Assembly (NCBI RefSeq): GCF_047495875.1
Contig: NC_092461.1
Coordinates: 64,096,299 to 64,160,298, forward strand
Direction of reading: 5' to 3'
Source: Pithys albifrons albifrons
Lineage: Eukaryota > Chordata > Aves > Passeriformes > Thamnophilidae
DNA: 64,000 bases
Below the pieces are notes generated by a model that had not been told where the DNA came from, did not search any database, and saw nothing but the letters and a program-made list of their open reading frames with translations. Of the stretch, positions 26,257 through 35,422 are shown in pieces; positions within the stretch are counted from its first letter, which is position 1, and each line of letters begins with the position of its first letter. The translations under genes were made by a program, and so were the position numbers.

Positions 26257-29200
26257 GACGCCCTGGAACAAGCCTATTGACAGCCATCTGCAGTTTGGTT
26301 ACAGCATGGTGGGCTCCTCTCTGTGCCCCTCTCCCAGTGCCAAGTAAAGGGACAGTCCTGGGCTTTAACCTCCCAGGACCGAGACATGACTGGGAAGATG
26401 GACTGTAGTATTCCCACCTGCCCTTCCCTGAAGGTCCATCCTGGTCTCCCCTTAGCAGCAGCTTGGCTTATGTGCCCCATGCACCCCATGCTTTTCCTCC
26501 TCTGATTCATCATCCCCCATTTCACTCACTGCAGCCCAAACCCTGCTCTCCTTTGTGTGTCCTTGTTTGCCACTGGCACCTAGGGTGACTCTGGCTATTT
26601 CAGTGGGTTGTTCCAGATGCTTGTGAGAGTCAGACCCAGATCCTCGTCCTTGCTCCAGTCTGTGCTAAGGACAGACAGACAGACAAACTAACCATCAAAA
26701 TTTCTCTCATGGCCAAATGTACCCAGACACCAAGACAACCAGGAATATCAATTGCTTGGCACTCCCAGGGAGTGCTCCTCTGATGGATTTCCTTGTTGCT
26801 ACCAATAACTGTGAGATTAGTTCCTGCAGTATTATCATTGACAGCAGAGAGGGTTCAGGCACGTGCCTGTGCAGCCTTCTCCAGACCTTATCTGAGAGCA
26901 AGAATAGCAACTGACAAGTCTTGTGAGGTAAATATAAAGGTCAGCTGTTGCCTCCCTGGGTGAGGGCTGTCAGGAGGACAGAGGCGCAGCCCTTGCCACC
27001 AGCCACCATCTGCAACTTCCCTTCCCTGTTCAGAAGCAGATACTGATGCTGTAAGGCCTCCTGAAGTGGTTTTTGGTGATGTCCAAGACCATATGGGCGC
27101 AGCTTCGCTCCGTGTTATATGTGCTGTTGGGAATATCCCCCTGGGCATGCAGGGCTTTGGGCAAAGGGAGGGCTCTGGCTGGGCCAGCAGGTCCATGCTT
27201 GAGATTCCTGAGCAGCACACACTGGCCCCTGCTCAGCTGGGGGTCAGGCTTCTGGAGGAAAACAATTCCACCCGTGTGGGAGCCCCTGTGAACGGCTGTG
27301 TTCTTCCCAGACATGGTGGAACCGAGAGGATATTCCTGAGGAATTCTTTCTTCTGCTGGGACACCCAGGCCCATAAAATTATCTTGTGGGCAGCCGCCTG
27401 GGATCAGGAGTATGAATATTAAGTTGTGAATTAAAATAGTCCTCTTGTTGAGCTAATGAACTTGGATAATGCAAGATTCACTCCTGGTTTGTACACAAAT
27501 CCTGGAGGGATACCAGATAAACGTCTTCATCCTCTCATGCTGTTTTGCCCCACTGCAAAGCTTGGGATATTAAGGTGCTTTCCCCTCTCTCTCACAGGAC
27601 CATAGGAAAACCTGTGACAAGGTATAGGTGGAGCTCTCCTATAAGAGTGAGTGTACCACAGAAAATCCCTGTGACAGGAACATGTGCTTTCCTTCCTGGA
27701 GGGAGGTGATTGAAAAATGGAAAGACAAATTAAAAGTGAATGAGAGAACTTGGTAGACATCTGGGGTTAGAAGAAAGGGCAGATGGCTGAGCTCCTTATC
27801 AATTTTGTTCTTTATCCTGACCTACAACTTATTCCTTTGTATTTAATTGATTTATTTTTATTGATTTTTATAAATCACTTTAAGTGAGGTTCTCTTTGAT
27901 TATTCTAGCAAACTCGGTCTGCTGAGGAATAATAGGCAAATACATTTTGTTCTTAAAATGACTTATCAGCTTCTGACATAGTAAGACACCCTGAATTTTT
28001 CTTTTCTTTTTCTCTCGATTGTCCTAGAATCCATAACATTTATGACCATCAAATTTATATTTCTTTGCATCAGGACTACCAAAAGGTGAAATGAAAATGT
28101 GATGCATACATGGGACAGTGTATGATTTCTGGCACCTCAGAGTGGATGAGATGAACTGAGTTCACCTGAAATAGTCAAAGACTGTAAGAACACATGTTAG
28201 AGTTGATCACACAGACCAAGAATGATGGGAATCACATGAAGGGGTTCTGTGAGATGATATGGAAATGTTTGCTGAATGTAACAAGGAGAATAATCTTTAC
28301 TGCCTTCTGACAAAGAAAGTAAAGGCAGTAATGAAGTGGTAATGAAACCTTGCACTGTGGTAGAAAGCTCATCTACATCTAGTGTGTGTCCCTCCATGTT
28401 TGTAGTTGGACATCATCAAAAATACTTGGGGTGAGTGCCATGCCCTCAGTTTAACATCATCCCCTCCATTACTATATTTAGAATTGCATGCTCTCTCTGC
28501 TATGGTCAGTCAGTAAGGAGAGGATTCTTTGTGCCTCACATTAGCTATCTAAAAATTCAGTGACTAGGCTAAAGTAGTTGTCTGCAGTCCCTTTATAGAC
28601 AAGGGGACAAGGTGAGCTTCTGCAGAAACCTGAAGGTATTCTATTGCAATGGGATGTATCATGCTCTGGGTATGCTTTTGCTTTCCCTTAGCTATCTCAG
28701 AGTAGCTAAAATTGATTTTCAGTAGGTGCCTGAGTTTGAGATCACTAAGGTTAAAGGACAGATGCACTCAACCCAAGTCAGTGGAGAGGAAATGGGCCTT
28801 GCTAGTGCTTTTTATTTCTAGACAATGTTATTTTGTGATTCACTGTAAAATTTCTGTTTGCTCCTGATGTTTGCAGAATGAGTCAAATATGAATACTTCT
28901 TTTATGAAGGGTATGCTAATCTCAAACTGTATCACTAAACATAAAACTCTAATCCAGATACACCTGATATCCTCCTTGTCTTTCTTTTTCACACCTCCAG
29001 TGAGAACCCATGACTTCTGCTGTAATTTCCTTCAGGAGTGACAGCTGAGATTTCACTCATCCAGTTACTCTGGAGAACTGAATTCTGTACTTCTAGGAAG
29101 TCAGTTCTGCATTTGAAGTACTGAGGGAAGTACTTTTTGGTTTGTGTGTCTATGATATTTTATATTCCTCTTTATCAAGGTATCCAAATGTCTCAGCTTT

Positions 29201-30689
29201 TCCTGCATTTAAGTTGTTGCAAGCCCTCTCAAACATCACTCAGAATTTATGAGGAAAAGTGGGCTAATAAGACCATATTGGATTAGAAACAAGCTTGCAA
29301 GAGATATTGCAGACCTTCTCAGAGCCAGGGATCAGGAAAAAGGGGAGAAGAAACTGGCAGGTTGTACAGCTCTTGTGAAAATTTGAGGATCTTAGCCCCC
29401 TCCTATGTTGCATTTGCTATACCTGGATTTCTTCAGGAGACAAAGCAGGACTGCCTAAGGGGACCTAAATAATACTGTAAATTATTAAAACATAACATAA
29501 CCTAAGCCAGTTCTCACTGGCATTCAATCTTTCTAAGAGATACATCTCTGTCTTATTCAGATCTTACCCACAACACTAAAAAATGCATTCAGATCAAAAT
29601 TCTTCCTTCATTTATGATCATATTATTTTAAGAGGTTTTGTGTTTTAAAGGGTATATTAAACCTAAAAATGGATAAAACCCACCCCAGAGCATATCTGAA
29701 GGGTTTGAGTTTAGTAAGTGCCTCCTACATTTTCCATCAACTGCTTGAACTTAGCTCCTGTTTCTTTGAACCTCTTGTTCTTACTGAAAACCATGCTGAC
29801 ATGCTTTAAAAGCATACAAATAGCTTCTGCTGTGACTAGCTACACAATATACTCTGTTCTGTAATACACATTTCAGCTCATGAATGCCTGAGCTAACAGA
29901 GGTAATGAAGAGCTAAATCTCTGGTATTACTACTTGTTTTTCCATTTGTTTCTTCATGATGCACAAGATCTGATTCTTTGGCACTTCACCAAAAGCATCT
30001 GAGGCTGGAGGTAGGTATAACTGAAGTCTATAGCATCCCTAAGGAGATGCTCAGAATTGGGCTGCAGCCGACATCATGCTTTAAGTTGTTTGAACTTTGT
30101 TATTATATTAAGGAAATGGATTGCAGATTTATCACTTATTTAGCATTGATAGAGCATGACCACCTGTTGTATTGCAGCTCCTCACTATGATGGGAGATAC
30201 GCAGATGCGTGACACCAAGTATTTACAGTCTAGGCAAGAAAAAATCAGCAGATTTTCTGTAAAATTTTCCAGTTTAAAGAAAAGGACATGATTGATGTTG
30301 CAACTGAGGCAGTGGAGAATCATGACTGAGATGCATTACAAAGATGATGGGATGCAAAAATGGAAGAACGGACATTACACGGAGTGGGTGTTGGGCAGAA
30401 GTTCTATAGGCAGTGTTCCTGAAGAGTTCAGAGGGCATGAAAGCCAGCTGGAGACATTGGTGTGATATGGACCAGCGCCTAATGGACACGGGAGAGCACT
30501 TCAAAGGGAACTTCACTTGGGATGAGGATACTCCAGAAGGGAGGGCCTTAGTTGAGGAGGGCAAACAGGAAGACACACGGCCACGGAGCTGAAGAGGTGG
30601 GAAAGATCAGCTAGCGGAGTCGAGGAGGAGGAAAAGAGCAGTTTTTTTCCTCCATGCAAGAAGTGGGAAGACAATGGAGAGAAGCACGG
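26257..30689. other. Intergenic flank just upstream of the CRH CpG region
   Basis: Mostly AT-rich, with a more GC-balanced patch at about 26300-27420 holding overlapping ORFs of about 110-118 codons on both strands. None has a recognisable domain. Distal CRH enhancers could lie here, but nothing in the sequence alone demonstrates one. Confidence 0.6.
26670..26685 (+). repeat. (GACA)4 microsatellite
   Basis: Four GACA units directly in tandem. Confidence 0.85.
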
Positions 30690-31312
30690 GCCAGACCAGG
30701 GGAGCGGTAGCAGGCAGCGAGGAGCCAGGGCCGGGACGTGCAGGCGGCGGTGCGGGCGGTGGCCCGGGAGGAAGAGCGGGCGGAGCCCTGCCGGGCTGCG
30801 CCCTCTGCCCAAGCAGGTAATCCCGGCGGCGGCGACCACGGCTCTCCCCACCACCCTCTCCCGCTGCCGGGGCCGCAGACAACCCCGGTGCCAGAGATGC
30901 CGCGGGTCCCTCCCGGCACCTTCTCCGCCTCTTCCCCGCGGGGCTCGTCTGCACCCCTACCCGCTTTGCAGAGCAAGCGCTACGTCAGCTCGGGCTGCCC
31001 CTCGGCGCGGAGCAAAGCGGGTCCCCGGTGGAGCCTCCTGTGCCGACCCGCCACGGTTGCCCCGTGCGGACGGGCTCGGAGGCGGCGGGGGCCGGGGGGC
31101 CGGGGAGGACCGGAGACAGGGGAAGGAGACCGCCCAGGACAGCAACCCTGGCCCCGCTTGTGTCGGGTCCCTCTCCGCGGGCCGGCCCGTGAGTGGAAAG
31201 TTTCCCCGGAGCGACCTCTCATAGTACGCGCTCGCTAGGAAATCTCATTCAAGTATTTTTGTCAATGGGGTGGGAGGGGGTGGGGGGGGGGCACCCTGCT
31301 CCCCGGCCCGGC

Positions 31313-31320
31313 TGACGTCA
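31313..31320 (+). promoter_or_regulatory. CRH: Consensus cAMP response element (TGACGTCA) of the CRH promoter
   Basis: A perfect palindromic CRE, TGACGTCA, lies about 200 bp upstream of the TATA box, the same spacing as the CREB-bound CRE known near -224 in mammalian CRH promoters. It is expected to mediate cAMP/PKA-driven CRH transcription. A G-rich run lies just upstream, and an AT-rich conserved segment (GATAAATATCTGTTGATATA) begins 11 bp downstream. Confidence 0.9.
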
Positions 31321-31330
31321 CTGCAGAGGC

Positions 31331-31512
31331 GATAAATATCTGTTGATATAATTGGACGTGAGATTTGGGGTTGCGATAGCGAAACTCGGCCCATCGCCGC
31401 TCCGACGGGCCCCCATGATTTATTCAGCAGTAGATCGGGGCACGCAATCGGGCTGTCAGGAGAGCGTCAGCTTATTAGGCAAGTTCTGCGTGATTTCAGG
31501 AGAGGGTCTAAG
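31331..31512 (+). promoter_or_regulatory. CRH: Conserved CRH proximal promoter block
   Basis: Several segments between the CRE and TATA box resemble the human CRH proximal promoter as I recall it. They are GATAAATATCTGTTGATATA at 31331, ATGATTTATTCAGCAG around 31415, GCACGCAATCGGGCTGTCAG around 31440, and GAGCGTCAGCTTATTAGGCA around 31462. The AT-rich elements interrupt an otherwise GC-rich island, which suggests transcription-factor binding sites under constraint. Which factors bind cannot be read from sequence alone. Confidence 0.75.
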
Positions 31513-31513
31513 C

Positions 31514-31520
31514 TATAAAA
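31514..31520 (+). promoter_or_regulatory. CRH: TATA box of CRH
   Basis: TATAAAA lies in the context AAGCTATAAAAATCCC, followed about 30 bp later by the predicted start site. CRH genes are known to have TATA promoters, and the position agrees with the donor site of exon 1. Confidence 0.9.
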
Positions 31521-31543
31521 ATCCCGCGCCCCGGCTCTGATTA

Positions 31544-31665
31544 GGACCAAATCTGATCCCAAGTTCGCCAGAAGCCGACTCCGAGGGAGAGAGAGGAAGG
31601 CACGCCGGACACCGCCGAGTCCCGCCGCCGCCCTCCCTGCCCTGCTGCCGCCACCGCCGCCCCAG
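31544..31665 (+). other. CRH: CRH exon 1, non-coding 5' UTR
   Basis: The start is inferred about 30 bp downstream of the TATA box at 31514; the exact start site is not visible. The 3' end is a clear donor, CCCCAG followed by gtaggtg, at 31665/31666. The exon is GC-rich, contains no ATG, and matches the two-exon CRH plan with a non-coding first exon. Confidence 0.8.
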
Positions 31666-32189
31666 GTAGGTGCGGGGCCGCGCCTGGGCGCGGAGCGGGA
31701 TGCGCTGTCTTGCGCTGAGCGGGCTGAGCGGGGCTGAGCGCGGCGTCCCGCGGGACGCGGGGAACTGCCCCGGCTGGGCAGGGAGCGAGGAGACGCGGGG
31801 GAGCGGGCTCTCTCAACCCGCAGCTCTTGGAGACAGCCTCCCCGCAGCAGGCTCCCCAAGGTCCCCCTCGCCCCGGGTGGGTGAAGAGGCGCGAGTTCTC
31901 GCACACGCGTGGACTCTCCGCAGGCTCTCAGCCCAGCGTGGTTCCGGGAGCAGCCCGGAGCCGCCCCGCAGGGCTGTTCCGCGGGGAGCGGCCGCCTCGA
32001 CGGCGCGGTGGACGGGCCGGGGTGAGCGCGGCCGGGTGGCGGTGTGCGGGGCGCGGAGGGGCGCGGAGAGGCGCATTTCAGCACCGGGACAGCGGCTGCG
32101 GGGGCGCCCCCTCCGCGGCCCCGCACTGCCCTCTCCGCCACCGCGGCTCGGCTGTGTAACCCAATTCCCGTCCCCCGTCTGCCCCGCAG
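31666..32189 (+). other. CRH: CRH intron, 524 bp
   Basis: The intron starts gtaggt at 31666 and ends in a pyrimidine-rich tract with ccccgcag at 32189. It interrupts the 5' UTR 15 bases before the start codon. It is very GC-rich, and several long open frames cross it on both strands. They are best explained by a lack of stop codons in GC-rich sequence. Confidence 0.88.
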
Positions 32190-32204
32190 GTTTGGGCCCC
32201 GACC

Positions 32205-32726
32205 ATGAAGATCCCGCTGCTGGTCTCCACGGGAATCCTGCTGGTCACCCTCCTGCCCTGCCAGGAGTGCAGAGCTCTCAGCAAGAGTCCGGCAGCCGCC
32301 TCCGGTGCTCTGCACCAGCCAGATTTCTTCCAGCAACAGCAGCAGCAGCAGCAAACTCTGCCTGTCCTGCTCCGCATGGGAGAAGAATATTTCCTGCGCC
32401 TGGGCAACCTCCACAAGAGACCCGTTGGCTCTTTATCCGCCTCCTCCAGCAGCACCAGCCACCTACAGCCCGAAGCCTCCGCCAGCAACTTTTTCCAGGC
32501 GGCGGTGCAACAGCTGCAGCAGCTGCCTGAGCGCTCGCCGGGGAGCCCCGAGGACGGCGAAGCCGAGGGTGAGGCCGTGGAGAGGGAGAAGCGATCCGAG
32601 GAGCCTCCTATTTCTCTGGATCTGACTTTCCACCTCCTGCGAGAAGTCTTGGAGATGGCCCGAGCCGAGCAGTTAGCGCAGCAAGCTCACAGCAACAGGA
32701 AACTGATGGAGATTATCGGGAAGTGA
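32205..32726 (+). CDS. CRH: Corticotropin-releasing hormone precursor (prepro-CRH), complete
   Basis: This 173-aa precursor encodes the hypothalamic neuropeptide that triggers ACTH release through CRH receptors. Residues 1-24 form a signal peptide with hydrophobic core LLVSTGILLVTLL and probable cleavage after ECRA. The pro-region has eight glutamines (43-50), the conserved block VLLRMGEEYFLRLGNL (54-69) and a Ser-rich stretch. A basic site REKR (127-130) precedes the mature peptide (131-171), which begins SEEPPISLDLTFHLL and ends KLMEII. Gly172-Lys173 supply the C-terminal amide after trimming. The mature peptide looks identical to human CRH as I remember it; the precursor is shorter than the 196-aa human one, with the difference in the pro-region. 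The whole CDS sits in one exon behind a non-coding exon, as in other vertebrates. The start has A at -3, and no AUG occurs upstream in the predicted 5' UTR. The gene is convergent with TRIM55. Confidence 0.98.
   Translation: MKIPLLVSTGILLVTLLPCQECRALSKSPAAASGALHQPDFFQQQQQQQQTLPVLLRMGEEYFLRLGNLHKRPVGSLSASSSSTSHLQPEASASNFFQAAVQQLQQLPERSPGSPEDGEAEGEAVEREKRSEEPPISLDLTFHLLREVLEMARAEQLAQQAHSNRKLMEIIGK
32595..32717 (+). CDS. CRH: Mature CRH peptide (41 residues) within prepro-CRH
   Basis: The 41-codon mature hormone follows Lys-Arg at 32589-32594 and is followed by GGG-AAG (Gly-Lys) and the TGA stop. The N-terminal SEEPPISLDLTFHLL segment is the receptor-activating part in this family. The C-terminal helix ending MEII is the part that binds the receptor extracellular domain. 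Gly is the amide donor once Lys is removed by a carboxypeptidase. These processing roles are established family knowledge; the residues themselves are read directly. Confidence 0.97.
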
Positions 32727-33118
32727 AACGGCCCCTCCCCGCCTTGCCAAAGAGATTCCGCAGTTAGCACAAGAATAATTACACCGTCCGATGTACCATA
32801 GTGCTGCTCTGATGTCATCTCTTTATTTTTATATAGCTTTAAACCTAGAAGGGTGTACTCCGAACAGCCTCTGTCCCTTGACTAGCATGCACAACCGTGT
32901 ACCAAGTGCAGAAACACGAGTGTCGTTTGTAACCTCCCCTACCTTTATTTATTTCTCCATTTCCCAGTTATTCTAGTGCCGTCGCGACGTAGGGATATGT
33001 GAGCTTTGGAAGAAATGGTGCCAAGAAGACAGAAAACTTCTGCTAGGGGCAGGGAGGTGGGAGGGGGAGTCTCTGTAAGCTATTTTCAACTCACTTTTTT
33101 TCCTGTAAACATTTTCAC

Positions 33119-33124
33119 AATAAA
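33119..33124 (+). terminator. CRH: Proximal CRH poly(A) signal AATAAA
   Basis: A canonical AATAAA lies about 390 bp after the CRH stop codon in an AT-rich context. It is the first of two signals, so alternative cleavage is possible. Confidence 0.7.
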
Positions 33125-33185
33125 ACATCTTTTCAGCGCTCGGTCGATTTGGTTGTGTAAGAGAATGTTTAATATTTATATTTTT

Positions 33186-33191
33186 AATAAA
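33186..33191 (+). terminator. CRH: Distal CRH poly(A) signal AATAAA
   Basis: A second AATAAA follows 67 bp later in TTTTTAATAAAAGC. A T-rich/GT-rich element (GACTTTGATAGACTTTCTTG) lies 15-35 bp downstream, as expected for a cleavage site. I take this as the more likely main 3' end. Confidence 0.75.
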
Positions 33192-33210
33192 AGCTGCAAA
33201 GTAAAGATGA

Positions 33211-35302
33211 CTTTGATAGACTTTCTTGCCTAGACGCCTCAGGGCTGCTGCACCTCTCTCAACGCTCACCAGAGCGGGGCGGGGCAGGCAACCCGCGTCC
33301 GCGGACACCCAGAGCCCCGGGGAGTCCTATAATCGTCCCCCGGGGATGTTTTTCCTCTGACCTTCCCGGGCAGTGCCCTTCCCCGCGGGCTCTCCCAGAG
33401 GCGCGCCCCGACGGGGGCTGCCCCACGCTGCCGCTATCGGTACAAGTTACTCCCGGGAGCGGGGTGTCGAGGGCAAATCGGTGCCTCCCGGCGCTGCCGA
33501 AACCCACCTCGGCAGATCCTCGTGGGGACTCCCTGGCTCCTGCCGCTGTGGCCGGTGCCGGGCAGCCTCCTCCTGCCAGAGGGCAGCGATGGGTAAGCGG
33601 TGAGGCGCTCCCGCATCTCTTTTGCAATTTCATTCTGGCTCTGCGCATCTTCCCCGCACCTCAAACGGGCAGGTTCCTCCTCGCTTCGACTTCCCCTGTC
33701 CCAGTGGCGGTGCTCAAACGGGCTCCCTTCCAGAGGCTCTGAGGAGGCGGCAGTGCGTGCGGAGAAACTTTCCGGGAGGAGACTGGGGAAATCACCGGAA
33801 CGACTGGGAGAAAATAGGAAGTCCCTCACCCAGAACCAAATTCCAGGGAAAAACTGCTCCAACAGCCGGAGGCGATGCGGTGGTGGTGCTGGGCGGCGCT
33901 CACTCTGGGCTGTGACACTTCCAAAGTTGTTCATGGAGCTTGCCTGTGCAGCCCTACAAAACTCTCGCAGGAGCGTTCTCCAGGGTAAACAGATACAAAT
34001 GAGGGTGGTTGTCAGTCCTGTCGTTAGTGGCAGGTGTCCAGGATGGGGTCTGACCCCATATAGCCTGCTAACCAGTCTGCACTGCCAGCTCACCAGTCCT
34101 GCTGGGGCACAGCGCAGCCCTATGGCCCCACACAGTCCCCTGACAGAACAGGGCACTGAGGGCCTGACTAGGGAATCTGGGAAAGATCCACATGTAACCC
34201 TAGTGCAGAGCTTGACACCTGGTCCCCTGTGGCCTCAAGGACTCCCGGCAGTCTGCCAATCTCTCTTAAACAGTACTGAGTGTTGACACCCTGCTCCCAA
34301 TGACAAAAATTGCAGAGTGTCACCTTAAATACAACTTGTAGAGTTTCTTTTAAGACACAAATCTGATTTCATTAGACAAATATTTGCAATGCACACAGAA
34401 CAGGACACTCAGCATCTCCCTTTTCTACAGTGCACCATGGAGGCTTCAAATTAAACTTCACATGAGTAGCTGTGAGCACCTCAACAAATTCTGGTTTCAT
34501 GTAAGAACATGCCCCCCTTTTCTACACACACTGATGACTGAGAAGACACAGACACAGATTACAGCCGGACAGACCGGGCAGAGTACAGCATCTGCCCCAC
34601 ATACTCAGATCTGTGTCCCACATCCAGGCATGGGGTCTTGGCCAGTGCTTTTGGTGTGTTCATCTTTCTCATTCCTGCCACTGGGAATCTTCCTTACAAA
34701 TGAAGTGTTTGCCTGAGCGTCATCTGTTGTAGCTTAGCAGGAAGAGTAAGTGCAAAGGCAGAAATGGCAGCTTCCTTCTCCCCTCCCATGTTCAGCCTCC
34801 ACAGCTGCGGAGGCACCAGTGCTGTCAGACACAACCCTGACTTGGGGCTGCCAAGGATGCCATAGTGCCACTGAAGTCACCAGCAACAGCAAGTGGGGAC
34901 ACAGGAAGGTACTGAAGAGAAACACTAAGGATATTACTAGAGAATATCATACCAGCATTTTAACTAACAACATTGTTGAAGCACTTACACCTACAAGGGG
35001 ATGTGCCAAAAAGTGAGTGACAAAAACACTAGCAGTGCTCAGTCTAAAGCTTTAGGGATCCTCTTGAAGCAAGAAATTATTGGAAAACACTCTGACTACA
35101 ATATAGTAATTTGTCCCCATGCTCCCATCCCTCTTGAGTCTTTCACCTCAATGATATGATGTGAAGGCCAGCTATGTTCTTGGGAATGAAACCTGCTAGG
35201 ACATCTCTTTCCAGGCCAGTGTCTTTGCTGGCTGCAGCCAGGCTGCCTGTGCTCACAGTCCCTCCGAGGAGAAGCACACCAGAAGCCAGCCAGAGTGAGT
35301 CA
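33211..35302. other. CRH-TRIM55 convergent 3' flank
   Basis: The left part (to about 33900) is CpG-rich, and the rest is ordinary mixed sequence. The TRIM55 3' UTR must begin at 35302 and run leftwards. I found no AATAAA or ATTAAA on the minus strand between 35302 and about 33200, so its end is undefined. Candidate minus-strand ATTAAA signals appear only at 33183-33188 and 33168-33173. Confidence 0.6.
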
Positions 35303-35422
35303 TCATTCATTCAGTGAGTTCAACCAGGAGAAGGAGAAGACATGACGAGCCGGCTCGTCACCCCTCTCACTGCTCACTGGGGCTTCCTCCACTTGTCCTT
35401 GAGGATATGGTTCAGAACCAGT
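35303..35422 (-). CDS. TRIM55: TRIM55 terminal coding exon
   Basis: This exon encodes 39 codons and a stop: [20 protein letters not shown] then [19 protein letters not shown]. Two TGA stops follow in tandem (35303-35305 and 35300-35302). The acceptor is ctttgcag/ACTGGT, phase 0, matching the donor 15.2 kb away at 50635. The ending PARH(I/V)[11 protein letters not shown] is, from memory, the C-terminus of the human long isoform. That ties this distant exon to the gene rather than to a separate locus. Confidence 0.93.
   Translation of the reverse strand, partial: TGSEPYPQGQVEEAPVSSERGDEPARHVFSFSWLNSLNE

Larger units (their letters stand above)
32727..33210 (+). other. CRH: CRH 3' UTR
   Basis: This region runs from the stop codon to the expected cleavage site after the second poly(A) signal. 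It includes AT-rich stretches such as TTTATTTTTATATAGC near 32821 and TTTATTTATTT at 32944-32954, the latter containing an AUUUA-type instability motif. Rapid mRNA turnover would fit an inducible hormone gene, but this is inference. Confidence 0.75.
30690..33900. other. CpG-rich region over the CRH promoter, gene and 3' flank
   Basis: CG dinucleotides are frequent in three blocks: about 30690-31230, 31560-32750 and 33230-33900. They are scarce in the surrounding AT-rich DNA. The middle block covers CRH exon 1, intron and CDS. The first lies 300-850 bp upstream of the TATA box, and the third is between CRH and TRIM55. Many long open frames in this region on both strands reflect base composition rather than extra genes. 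Confidence 0.8.

Noticed and set aside
30738..31238. 166-codon plus-strand ORF upstream of CRH, with overlapping minus-strand ORFs
   Set aside because: Low-complexity Arg/Pro/Gly/Ala content and openness in several frames at once indicate composition, not a gene.
31467..32414. 315-codon minus-strand ORF across the CRH promoter, exon 1, intron and start of CDS
   Set aside because: It lies antisense to CRH in CpG-rich DNA where stop codons are rare. It has Arg/Pro/Ala/Gly-rich composition, no domain, and overlaps conserved CRH coding sequence.
31670..32530. 286-codon plus-strand ORF through the CRH intron into exon 2 in another frame
   Set aside because: It uses the wrong frame relative to CRH and begins inside the intron. 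It is explained by GC-rich composition.
33434..34286. ORFs of 228-240 codons on both strands downstream of CRH
   Set aside because: Both strands are open over the same CpG-rich DNA, and no family or splice pattern is recognised.
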